The notes under the pieces were generated by a model. It had not been told where the DNA came from and ran no database searches. It was given only the letters and a program-made list of their open reading frames with translations. This document shows, piece by piece, positions 36,929 to 47,137 of a DNA stretch of 64,000 bases; positions within the stretch are counted from its first letter, which is position 1; each line of letters begins with the position of its first letter. This DNA is from Rhabditoides inermis (taxonomy: Eukaryota; Nematoda; Chromadorea; Rhabditida; Rhabditidae). The position numbers were made by a program, and so were the translations under genes. The stretch covers positions 562,001-626,000 of the forward strand of contig CAWZYM010000129.1 in NCBI GenBank assembly GCA_963966185.1, in the 5' to 3' direction.

Positions 36929-39528
36929 TTTTCTCCCCCCCCTCTCTCCTTCTCTCTCCCTCTCTCCTTCTCTCTCCCTCTCTCCTTCTCTCTCTCCCTC
37001 TCTCTCTCATCCACTCCCTTCTCTACAGTCCCTCCTCATTCTCCTCCTCCCTCTACTCCACTGCGGTGGCAAGAAGGCCCGCACGGAAAAGGCTGGCACC
37101 GCCGGCACGAAGATGGTACGGTAGCGTATACGGTAGCGCGGATTACGGTACTTTGAATTTCTCAGAGCGACAAGAACCCGGCGGGCACGCTGACCGGCAT
37201 CTCCAACGAGGAAGCGTTCAAGGGAAAGGTGAGAGGGGTACTGTAGATTACTGTAGGTACCGTGGATACTGTAGGTCTGTAGGTACTATAATTACTGTAT
37301 TCTAGGCTGACGTGGTGAAACCGGAGGGTGGAGAGGCGCCGGCCGCATAGAGAAAATAAAAAGAGGAGAGAAGAACGCATACAAACATATGTCATAAACA
37401 ACGCTGCCATTAAACACATTACAATTGTACGCATTGAGATAAAGATCTGTGACCGCTTGATCATGTGCCATTTGGTTTTAATTACTTTTTACCTGGTTTT
37501 CTCCCGAGAAAAGCGGTCCGACTGGTTTGAAGGCTTCGGCAGAAGCAGGGATGGCCTGAAGAAACGTTTCACGTTAAAAAGAGAAAAAAAAACTCCGCCC
37601 TTCCAAGCCCCGCCCCCTGCCCACCTTGAACATGTCGGCCTTGTTGGGCATCCCTATCTCGGGTGTGAACCGGCTGCCGTCTATTTGATGTGTGGAGATG
37701 TGCATCACAGAGGTAGGTTCGAGCTCGATTTTCTTTGAAAATTTTTTGCGGTTTGAGAATATGAAACATGTTATAGGTAAAGGTAATGTGTAGGTCATAA
37801 AACGATGTTGTTGGAATATGGTTAGGGACGGGCGCGTGGGGGGGAATATACTGGGTGGCTGGCGACATGCCTCCCCAATGGGAATTGCGTAACGTGAGGG
37901 GTCACCCGAGAGAGTGATAATAGCGCGCGCGACCGTGCGGGCGATGCCGCGAGACACTCGCTATTATCAACCATTACATTGTTTGTATCCCTCCGGCATA
38001 AGAAAATGAGCATCGTCTCAGACAGACAAATTTATTGTCTTCTCGTACATACCACATATGATCAGCATTCCATTCTCTAAGCATCGCTATTGTCTCTCAA
38101 AGAGAGTGCATTCATTTTTGAAGTACACGTTTTTTGTTGTATTTGAACATTGTATTTAGTTTGGCGGTCTCTGTTCCAACGATTTCTAGTGAAGAAATGA
38201 ATTGTCTTTCTAACTGTACCTTCCATTTGTTGTTTCAAAAATCCCTAAAATTCCCATTTAACTTTTTGTAGACAAGTTGACTACTCCACCCACCACATGC
38301 GCATCTGATTATCTCTTGATATCGATCAAATATTGATTTGGCCGTCTCTGATCCATTTCATTCTTATGATTCACATCATCTATTATAAAACCAGATACTT
38401 CTTATCCCCGCTATCTCAACCCTATACTTCCCAAGACTACTTTTGTCATGCGCGCATCACACTCCACCCACCACATGCGCATCTGATTATCTCTTGATAT
38501 CGATCAAATATTGATTTGGCCGTCTCTGATCCATTTCATTCTTATGATTCACATCATCTATTATAAAACCAGATACTTCTTATCCCCGCTATCTCAACCC
38601 TATACTTCCCAAGACTACTTTTGTCATGCGCGCATCACACTCCACCCACCACATGCGCATCTGATTATCTCTTGATATCGATCAAATATTGATTTGGCCG
38701 TCTCTGATCCATTTCATTCTTATGATTCACATCATCTATTATAAAACCATATCGTCTCCATGCAAAATACTGGTCACGGAATGTCTTCTTAAATAATTTA
38801 TATCTCTTTTCATAGTGAATTTCGTCGTTTCGTGTATTAATATTTTCTTATTTTTTCGATGTGCTCTATACAATAGTGTCGTTCCCGACTCTCAGTGATG
38901 ACTTTTGTGAAACACGTGCCCGTCCCTAAATATGGTGTACAGTTTTAACGCGATATTGTTACTCAACTCGATATCTGATTATGGTGAAACGTATTGTATT
39001 TTCATGAACTGAGCTCAAGACGTCGCCACATTTTACCCACAGAGTTTGAAGAAAAAAACGGAATGAAACTTATGTATGTAATATGGTCCGTCTAGTAAAT
39101 GGGATAACTGGACTGAATTTCAAGACTGAAAACAGTTTGACTTTCTAATAAAAGAACGGATTCGTCGCGCTCAGAAACAGTTTAGCCCTTGTGGTGTACG
39201 TGTATGCACGTGTTGTATAGTCAGGAAAAAGCGATTCTGGATAAATGATTGATTGATTGATTGATTTTATTGATTTGTTGCTCACATTCTGTTCCATAGC
39301 CGGTTGAGGTGCAGGCAGCGATGCGGGAAGGGACGGCAGCAGGTTCGGTAGACCCGGCAGCAAGGGAGGGAGAGTGGGCAGGGTAGGTAGAGACAGCGGG
39401 GGAGCCTGGAACGAGCCCGGCAGACTGGGCAGGAGAGGCACGGATGGTCGGCCCGGTTTGTCGAAGAAGAACGATGGCAGAGGCTTGGCATCTGAAAACA
39501 GCTCTTGAGAGAGAGAGTAAGAGAAAAA

Positions 39529-39587
<59 letters not shown>

Positions 39588-42500
39588 AGGTGGGGGGGGG
39601 GGAGAAGAGAGAGAGAGGGAGAGAGAGGGGGGGGGGAGAGAGAGAGGGAGAGATAGAGAGGGGGGAGAGAAAGAGAGGGAGAGAGAGAAATATAAAGATA
39701 AAGAAAGATTGCCCACCTTGCCTCGCCTCCAGCACCTCCGGCTGCCTCTTCTCCTCCTGTCTCACACTTCCTCGGAACTTGTGGCCCGGTTCGAGTGCCG
39801 TCATCGCACATGCAGATAGCTCTACGTAGTCCACCTACAGATTGATTATAGATCGATTATCGATCGAATATCGATCGATTTATACCTTCTGCTTGAATTC
39901 TGTCCCAAAGAACTCTCCGCGCGACGCTCGGGTGTGCGTGTTGAGAATACAGTTGTTCTTATCGAAATCCGGGAAATGCACGATCGATCGGCATTCGAGG
40001 TTGAGAGTCTGCTGGAAACAAAATTATTTGTTTATTGTATCAGCATTTCTTACTAATTGGAAGAATTTGAAATGATTCTTAGAGTAACAGGAACTGGAAA
40101 GGAGAGAGAGCGTAGAAGAGAGAATGTGATGAAACGTGATGTTTATGTTTTCGTTTCAAAGTCAATCAGCTTCAGTTACTATCATCACACACGTTACCGA
40201 TGAGTACATGTGCTCTCTCACACTACTCTCTCTTTCTCTCTTCCCCGTCTATTATCTCGTGCGCTCACACAGGCCGGGCGCGGGTGTCGGCTATTTGCGG
40301 CCGCCTGCCTGTGCACGGATGGCCGAGTGGTCTAAGGCGCCAGACTCAAGCGATTGCAGCTTCATACGAGCTAGTGTGAGCATTCTGGTATCGGAAACGA
40401 TGCGTGGGTTCGAACCCCACTCCGTGCAAATCTTTTGCTGACACGTGTTCGACTCCTAATGATCATTGATCACCAATTTCGAATTCCCGTCACACCTGCT
40501 AGTGGCAGACAATTTTGCTGAATTCCAACAGTGTTGATATTTTATAAAATTGGGCTACCAACATTATAATACCCTAATACAACGTTGTAGAACATTTTAA
40601 AACAAATTTAACGCACCTTGGCAGCAATACATTTCATGATGCAGTCGGATTGGCTGTCAGCCGTGAGTATTTCGGCGGCGTGTCCGATGAGAATGTGCTG
40701 GGGAATGCGACGGAAGACGTCGTCACACGACACTGGCAGGATAGCTTCTGAAATGTTAGAATATTAATAAATAATAATAATACTTGTTTATCCACCGGGG
40801 GCGCGGCTCAGTGGATAAAGCGTTCGTCTCTCAATCTCACGGTCGCTGGTTCGATCCCCTCGGAGTCAACCATTCTTGTTAAGTTCACCCAGCCCCTGTG
40901 GTGTGGCAATCCACTCTCATGGTAGCCAGAAGGCGTCACAGCACAATTCAAGACGTCCGACGCCACCCAACCCAACTCCCTCTGCTGATGTTGTCGTAAT
41001 CTAAGAACCCCATCTTGTTCTCGACTAGGAGGATCCCGGATTCAACCGGCAAAAAAAAATTCCACGAAATAGTCAAACACTGAATGAGGATAGTGGTTTG
41101 GTCGGTCGATATATCGAGCAATCCAAATCCTCCACCATTCGAAGTCATTATTCCATTTGTGTAATGTCTTTGACTTTGATAGCTTAGGCGTGAAACGTAA
41201 CAGTTTTTTTGTAAAACATTGCACACTCACCCTGTGATAGATACGTGCTGATTGCTGTATCGAGTTTGGTTAGTCCAGCCACTATCTCATTTGCCGGTCT
41301 ATGATCATTTGTTATTATCTATTTTGCCGTATAAAAGCGGCCGGTGTGATCTCATAGATGACTTTCTCTCTCTCTCTCTCTCTCTCTATCTCTATCTCTC
41401 CCTGAACCCGTCTCCTTTACTCACCCGGCACACACAGCTTCTCAAAGTACATACTGGTCGTGTTCGGTGTGTACTGCAGAAAGCCATACGGGTTGAGGGC
41501 ATCCGCATACAGACCACACCGCCTGCAAAGATCGATTGAGAGACAGTTATCGATTAGCGATTATCCTGCAGTTATCCAGTTCGAGTGATGGACAGTTTTG
41601 AATATTAAGGGAATCGCTGACTAATTACTGACGAAACTTCTATGACGCTATAAAGTAGTTGTGAAACGTATACTTCAATTACAAACAATACCGATTTGTC
41701 TTCTGATACGTGGCCGATCTGCAGAGCAGCGGCAGTCGGGAGCCGTCGACAAACTGAAACGTTTTGAGAAACGTATCGAAACGTATTGCGGAAACGTACG
41801 GCGCTGGTGCGGCACGCGTGCATGCACTGGTCAGGCGAGGCGACCTGTAAATGACGCAATAATGTAGTTGTCAAAAGGAGTGTGTAGTCAACAAATACCT
41901 GTATAGTGACGGGCGCATTGGACTGAACGGCGACTCCGTCAATGATCTGCACTCGCGCCCTCTCGCCCCGCGGACAGTCCGGAATGATCGGAAGCACCTG
42001 TGACGTCATCGGTGAAGTGCATGACGTCATAATGATGCCATAGTGCTACCACCACCCGTTCACATCACACCACCACCACTACCATGTGCTCAGTTCTACC
42101 TCCCATCCCCATCGCTCCTCCTGCGCTGTCAATGCCCTTTCCTCCTCCTCCTGCTGCTCCTCCTGCTCCAACAACTCCTTCTCCTCCCTCTCCTCCTCCT
42201 CCTCCCTCTCCCGAGCCATCCCCTTTTCCTCCTCCTTCTCCTCCTCCTGCTCCTTCTCCCCCACTTCCATGCTAACCTCCACTACACTCGGGTGGATCGG
42301 CACTCTGCTCGGCGCGGCTTTGCGGGTGTCCGGAATCTGAATTTGAATTTGGATCTCTCTCTCTCTCTCCTCTCTCTCTTTCTCTAAAAGAGCGATCAGT
42401 CTCTTCGAAATTCTCTTCTATACTACCTTCGAAACGGTTGGGAACAGTCTTTATGAATACCTGATCCATCGGTTGGCTGTCTGTCTGTCGGTTGCCGGAG

Positions 42501-43971
42501 TTGGCGAGTCCGATGCGAGCAGTGTGGAGACTGGGGTCGCTCGCTGGCTGTACGGGCTGTCCGCCCAGTGGCAGCGAGTCGATCGACGGGGCCGCGAGGC
42601 GGGTCGGCTCTGCAACACAGTGGAATGAAAGATTGTTTCAGTCGATACAAGTTATATAAGAGAGAGAAGGCTACCAAAGGATATGGAATATGACTACGAT
42701 ACCTCCCAGCCTCCTCGTCATGTCGCTGTCGTCCCCCTCGATCCCCCTGTGCGGGGGAGGGAGTGCGCCGTCCGTCTCGGCCGCCTCCACTGTGCCCACA
42801 CCGGACGAGGGCAGGCGGGCTGGAAGAGGGATACTAAGTCAATTCAATTCCACATTCATTTGGTTCATCCGGCTGAAAACAGTTCCGTGACTCTACATAG
42901 TTCTATTGATATTTTCTCCCACTCCGAAAGCGAGCAAACGGACTGGAAGAAGGAGAGGATTGTGTGATTGTATGTACTCTAATAGTCAAGCAATCTTTTT
43001 GGTGTTTTAAATAAGATCAGACTGTGTCCACTCCCGAGGCGTGAAGCGTATATGAACTTAGGTAATCCATGTCTTTTTTCCCGGTAACCGGTAACCCCGG
43101 AGGCGGTAAGGCGGGCTGAACGTGACATCAGATTATATATTATGGGGTTGTATCATGTATTATGGGATGGGATCTTGTGAGTGAACGTATTATTTGTAAC
43201 AGATGTCCCCACACCGAACCATTCAATTGTGAGAGAGAACATGACAATTCGTCTGGTATGATTGCTAGACCAGAATTAGTGTCTATCTATGATTCTATGA
43301 ACACTGTGACACCGAACATTCTTTGTGAGGATGAGGGAGAATTGTCTTTTAGTTTATCAAACTTCAAACTAACCCACTAGTAATTAAAATAATGTTCATC
43401 CTGTTGTATATGCATCGCGTGAAACGTATCGTTGATATTATTGTTGGATTATGTTCACATTTACATACGTTTCACATCAACTCGATAAGACACCGCGAAC
43501 CCGAAGTGCTTAATAGTTGGTCATTTTGATATCGATCGATAATCAATCGTACTACATTTCACGCAATACATATCGCATCAAGTAGTCGATATTTCAATAA
43601 TTCGTTGCGTATGAGTATGAAGTATGAGTAATGCACACAGATATCACCTACAGCTTCTCATCAGCGCTCTGCTCTCGTCTTTCTTGGTCTGATCCTGCGA
43701 GACGCGGTCTTTGTACACCTAAAATGGAGGATGAAGGAGAGAGAGGGAGAGTGATGATAGGAGACAAGAGGGCAACCCATGGTCCCAGAATGGTACTTTA
43801 TGACTGATCACGAATACACGCACGGACAGAATATATAGTGACATATCTGATCGGTTAATCTTCTCATAACATCCCGCTCCACTCGGCGGTTTCACACAAC
43901 ATGAGCTAATGTACATTCCAATGTCTCACTGGAGAGAGAGAGAGACAGATAGGGAGAGAGAGGAGAGAGAG

Positions 43972-44014
<43 letters not shown>

Positions 44015-44710
44015 GATATGTACCTGCAGGCACTCCTTGGTGGCTATGAACTGCACGTGTCCGATGGAGGGCGATAGACTCGGCGAGCAGTCAGTTGGAG
44101 GACTGCAAGCAAGTATCAAGTCCTCTCCAGTTCACGAAAAACACACTTTGCACTGCTTGCGAACCGACGCCAGTTTAAGAAAATTATCTTCTATATTTAT
44201 ATATATTTATATAGAAGAAGAATGATGCGGGGCGAATTGATTTGGCGAGAACTACGATAATGATGTATCATCGTACGTTCTATGGTAGAGAAACTTGAGA
44301 GATACTCTTCTCTCTCCTGTCTAACACCCACGCCTCCCGGAAAGCTGAACACTTTATCATATGATGCATCGTTGGTTCAGTGGTAGATTGCTCGCATATT
44401 CAGATATAACGATTCCGGATAAATGATTGATTGATTGAGCGCGGATATATTGATAATGAGGCGCATTTGCATAATTTTCTCTGATTTGACTAGCCACCCA
44501 CCCGGCCACCCTCTCCTCGTAGTCCCTCTCTTCCCTCTCTCTCTCCCCCCTTTCCTCCCTCGCATCATCCCGCTGCCACTGCTCCCGAAGGCTCGGCCAG
44601 GTCTGACGACGGTACCGGTAGAAGGCTGCGAGGGATTAGTTAGTGATTAGTGAGTACCATTTTCAACTCATCACCAGTATACTGACAGATAAAGCACGAT
44701 AGAGAGAGGG

Positions 44711-44756
<46 letters not shown>

Positions 44757-45641
44757 CCCCTACCTCTGTACGCGAGTTCCTTGGCGGGAATGGGCTTCAT
44801 CTGTGTCATGGGAGTTGGAGTGTCGAGAAGGTCGCAGCGGCGCCGAGCGGAGTCGTACCTGTCAAAGGCGGGAATGTCATTGTTGTTCTTCTTTATTGTT
44901 GGTATTGCATCTCACTACTCATAGAGAGTAACAAAGATATAGTCGTACCAAATGTTCTCACAATCAGCCGAAAATCAAGACAACTAGAGTATTGGATTAA
45001 CGACTGTCATTATCAACTTTTTCTCACAAATGAAAATAGATTGTTGACAAATTGTGCCGTAACACTGCCAGACATGATGCAGCGGCATAAATATTTTTTT
45101 AGAACGAGAAAGGGTACAGTACAGATTACGGTAGCCTAGATAAGTAACCCACTGTGCCATCGTGCATCGGGGTAGAAGGTCCTTGCACATTCGAGCGCAT
45201 TCTTCTTCCGATACCTGTATGGAGAGAATAAAACGTACAAGTTAAGTCAACGTACTCTCAGTAGTCAACATACTACTCATGTCGGTGGAAAATCGTTAAG
45301 ATATGGCGGAGTGCAATAGTTTTCCTTCGACCCCCTTCGTAGAGCGAATCTCTTGAATCGGGGAAAGGGATATCTTTACCTTTACTCCAAGTGTATGGAA
45401 TCATTAATAAATGAGACCCACCTCGCTCCTTCTCTCGAACGGATGAACGCAGTCAAAACGGAGATTGCGATGGACAGAGAGACACTCTGACAATACGGTG
45501 GGTACGGTACATAATACAGTAACTCACTCAGCTCGATTACGGATACAGTGAGTTCCATGTTTCGGAGTACGGTAACCCACCTTTATCAGCCGCCGCCACA
45601 CCCATCAGTAACAAGACCAGTAAGCAGCATATCCGCGTCAT
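33658..45641 (-). CDS. Secreted PAN-domain protein with a TSP1 repeat
   Basis: Extracellular protein of about 890 residues in roughly 24 exons. The start at 45641 gives signal peptide MTRICCLLVLLLMGVAAADK. A first PAN/apple domain follows: ECLSVHRNLRFDC, SEEECARMCKDLLPRCTMAQ, YDSARRRCDL (45583-44764). After a charged linker and a very Glu-rich exon (42100-42336) come a second PAN (VASPDQCMHACRTSA, LPLLCRSATY, RRCGLYADALNPYGF) and a third (VSCDDVFRRIPQHILIGHAA, SDCIMKCIAAK, LNLECRSIVHFPD). Next is a Pro/Leu-rich stretch (39282-39492). Phase-0 exons at 37630-37728, 37497-37559 and 36383-36556 lead to a TSP1 repeat (GEWSEWSACDRE, ACADCIKNLE, SEPCIP) at 36083-36181 and 33837-33993. The frame stops at 33658. 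PAN and TSP1 modules bind glycans or matrix. The join across 39282 to 37728 is the weakest; the part below 38000 could be a separate gene. Confidence 0.75.
34671..35835. mobile_element. 1.17-kb fold-back element, arms of about 430 bp
   Basis: The left arm starts TATCACACGTTCCGCG and the right arm ends CGCGGAACGTGTGATA. Between them, arms of about 430 bp are imperfect inverted repeats (about 80% by eye), around an AT-rich 270-bp centre. Flanking TA on both sides would fit a TA target duplication as in Tc1/mariner relatives. No transposase frame survives. It lies in the PAN/TSP1 gene between the TSP1 exon pair (33993 and 36083). Confidence 0.85.
35996..36073. repeat. (CG)n then (CA)n microsatellite
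   Basis: A short CGCG run leads into an uninterrupted CA repeat ending next to the TSP1 exon at 36083. On the gene strand this intron starts with (TG)n. (CG)n/(CA)n tracts can adopt Z-DNA. Confidence 0.95.
36653..37350 (+). CDS. Secreted micro-protein A, nested gene (novel family)
   Basis: Four phase-0 exons (36653-36670, 37029-37115, 37166-37228, 37306-37350) give 70 residues. Exon 1 is only 18 nt (MLAFII). With the start of exon 2 (SLLILLLPLLHC) it makes a signal peptide. The mature part is short and hydrophilic: GGKKARTEKAGTAGTKM, SDKNPAGTLTGISNEEAFK, then ADVVKPEGGEAPAA. It has one cysteine and no known domain. All splice sites are GT-AG. Intron 1 is mostly (CT)n. The gene lies on the opposite strand inside an intron (36557-37496) of the PAN/TSP1 gene. 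Its paralogue at 46112-46681 has the same exon phases, mini first exon and SLL(I/F)LLLPL(L/I)(H/Y)CG core, which supports both as real genes. Function unknown. Confidence 0.75.
37352..37430 (+). promoter_or_regulatory. Conserved 3'UTR block of micro-protein A
   Basis: After the stop, this block shares ACGCATACAAACAT, CATAAACAA and CTGCCATTAAA in order with the same position behind the paralogue (46697-46755). AATAAA occurs within GAAAATAAAAAG just after the stop. Either recent duplication or a selected RNA element would explain the match. Confidence 0.55.
38284..38749. repeat. 178-bp tandem repeat, about 2.6 copies
   Basis: Unit starts are at about 38283, 38461 and 38639, each beginning ACTCCACCCACCACATGCGC, with near-identical copies. 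The third copy breaks off at about 38749. It lies in an intron of the PAN/TSP1 gene. Confidence 0.95.
39187..39266 (+). mobile_element. SINE 3' end with (GATT)n tail overlapping an exon
   Basis: The body CTTGTGGTGTACG...CAGGAAAAAGCGATTCTGG and tail ATAAATGATTGATTGATT match the SINE at 23091-23250. The element lies just past the probable donor (39281) of the Pro-rich exon. Without that donor, the frame reads on through the SINE to a stop at 39145. Confidence 0.72.
39517..39695. repeat. (GA)n / polypurine tract, about 180 bp
   Basis: Long AG-rich sequence with G8-G10 runs, filling most of an intron between PAN/TSP1 exons. It is the complement of the transcribed pyrimidine strand. All frames in it are low-complexity. 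Confidence 0.95.
40313..40428 (+). tRNA. tRNA-Leu(CAA) with a 32-nt intron
   Basis: Acceptor stem GCACGGA pairs with TCCGTGC, discriminator A at 40428. The D-arm has TGGCCGAGTGGTCTAAGGCG (A box) and the T-arm GGGTTCGAACCCC (B box). The anticodon stem CCAGA/TCTGG encloses CTCAAG-T with anticodon CAA. A 32-nt intron follows position 37, as usual for this isoacceptor. Without the intron the RNA is 84 nt, normal for a leucine type II tRNA with a long variable arm. It lies antisense in an intron of the PAN/TSP1 gene. Confidence 0.95.
40433..40436 (+). terminator. Pol III terminator of tRNA-Leu
   Basis: Four T residues start 5 nt after the tRNA 3' end, the minimal RNA polymerase III stop signal. 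Confidence 0.7.
40797..41059 (+). mobile_element. tRNA-derived SINE, near full length, A9 tail
   Basis: The head GCGGCTCAGTGGATAAAGCG and a B box GGTTCGATCCC are tRNA-like, but the would-be acceptor ends do not pair, so it is not a tRNA gene. The body ends with GTAATCTAAGAACCCC, GGAGGATCCCGGATTCAACC and nine A residues. A 5'-truncated relative is at 18537-18610. It lies in an intron of the PAN/TSP1 gene, antisense. Confidence 0.72.
44366..44438 (+). mobile_element. tRNA-Gly-headed SINE with (GATT)n tail
   Basis: The first 31 bp, GCATCGTTGGTTCAGTGGTAG then ATTGCTCGC, match the 5' half of a glycine tRNA, then jump into ACGATTCCGGATAAATGATT and GATT repeats, the tail seen at 23091-23250 and 39187-39266. 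Intronic in the PAN/TSP1 gene. Confidence 0.72.
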
Positions 45642-46111
45642 TGAAACGTATCTGAACAAAACGTGTCCAATAGAAATGAAGATAAAAACAATCGTGGACA
45701 AAAGTCAAACAACAAGCGATCCAGGCAAACTGACGCAACACGCGGACTACAGTATAGGTGCGAGCGGGTTGGTGAGAGTTCGCAATTCCATATTCGACAG
45801 AGCTGCTCACTTCGGAAAGTGGACTAATCCGCATTGATCCGCGGCGTGGTCTGATAGCCGTCCAGCAGGGATTCAATCATATTCGGGTCACGCCGCCGAT
45901 CATACAGTAATCCGCGCACCGTAATCCGATTTGGGTGGTGATATGTGGGGGGCGTTTCCGGCACGCCCCTCAGGGGGTGAATAGAGGGAGGGGGAATACT
46001 TATGAATGTGGAAACAGTGAACATTCCAAAAGAAAAGACTTAGAGTAATTTATTTTTTGAAGAAGTGACGAGTTCATTTTCTACCGACCGTCGATCGCTC
46101 GCGGCTGCGAC

Positions 46112-46527
46112 ATGCTCGCATCCATTCTCGTGGGTCTCTCTCTCTCCCTCCCTCCCTCCATCCCTCCCTCCCTCCCTCTCTCCCTCAGTCTCCCTCTCCC
46201 TCCCTCTCTCAATCTTCACTGTTCTCTATTACAGTCTCTCCTCTTTCTCCTCCTCCCTCTCATCTACTGTGGTCCCAAGAAGGAAGTGAGACAAGAGGCG
46301 CAGAGTACCATCCCTCCCCCGGAAACGCCCGGAACAGCTAACAATATGGTAGAGAGAGAGGAGATGGAGAGAGAGAGGAGATGAAGAGAGAGAGAGAGAG
46401 ACAGACAGAGAGAGAGAAAGAGAGAAAGAGAGAGAAGTAACCGTTTTCCAGAGCAAGGTTCCGCCACCGCCGACGTTGGAAGGACTCAACAACGACGTCT
46501 TCAATGCGAAGGTGAGCTCCTCTCTCC

Positions 46528-46578
<51 letters not shown>

Positions 46579-46681
46579 TCTGTCTCTCTCTCTCTATCTA
46601 TCTTTCTCTCTCTCCCCCCTCTATCTCCCTCCGTTGTAGACGAACCCTGTTCCGAAGGCCGGGGCGGGAGGAGGCGCCTAG
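46112..46681 (+). CDS. Secreted micro-protein B, paralogue of the nested gene
   Basis: Four phase-0 exons (46112-46129, 46235-46348, 46452-46511, 46640-46681) give 77 residues. An 18-nt first exon (MLASIL) plus SLLFLLLPLIYC forms the signal peptide. The mature part is GPKKEVRQEAQSTIPPPE, TPGTANNM, then SKVPPPPTLEGLNNDVFNAK and TNPVPKAGAGGGA. It is Pro/Ala/Gly-rich and lacks cysteine. Exon count, phases, mini-exon, (CT)n intron 1 and 3'UTR match the gene at 36653-37350. It lies just upstream of the PAN/TSP1 start (45641) in divergent orientation, so the two may share a promoter region of about 470 bp. No known family is recognised. Confidence 0.75.
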
Positions 46682-46696
46682 TGCTATGGAAGACGA

Positions 46697-46755
46697 GAGA
46701 CGCATACAAACATTACCATAAACAATACTGCCATTAAAAGCTTAACAAGTGTACC
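46697..46755 (+). promoter_or_regulatory. Conserved 3'UTR block of micro-protein B
   Basis: This block contains ACGCATACAAACAT, CATAAACAA and CTGCCATTAAA in the same order and near-same spacing as 37371-37430 behind the paralogue. Confidence 0.55.
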
Positions 46756-46759
46756 GATT

Positions 46760-47137
46760 ACGTGATAAAGAGTGATTATCGACGTTTCATGATACGTTTC
46801 AAAATATATACACAAAACTCACCTACTCATCTACTGTATTGTATTTGTTACAAATGTGAAAGGGATGTCGAGAAATGAAGAGGCACTGTCTGAACCATTC
46901 AAGTTACTGTAATTACAGTGACAAGTGATGCCCACCACCTCTTCTAACATCCCTTATTACGCCATGAAAACATGGAAAAAACACACCACAACACACAACA
47001 CACATTTTCAACAAAACCTTTATTCACCGAAAAACAAAACAACAAAAAACATGTGTACAGCGCGAATGCAAAATACGTAAACACGGGGGATCACCTACAA
47101 ACAATACCACTGATCAGCACCATCTTCCGTCTACTGC
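46760..47137. other. Short intergenic stretch, converging gene ends
   Basis: It lies between the end of micro-protein gene B (plus) and the stop of the 47138-48014 gene (minus). It carries one TACGTTTCA site at 46793 and CA/AC-rich sequence. Nothing else is seen. Confidence 0.5.

Noticed and set aside
37574..37957. 127-codon minus-strand frame taken as a single-exon gene
   Set aside because: Only the part from about 37728 down to 37630 fits the exon chain of the PAN/TSP1 gene; the upstream part looks like intron.
40136..40441. 101-codon plus-strand frame across the tRNA
   Set aside because: It overlaps the tRNA-Leu(CAA) gene (reads MAEWSKAPDSSD) and has no protein-like features.
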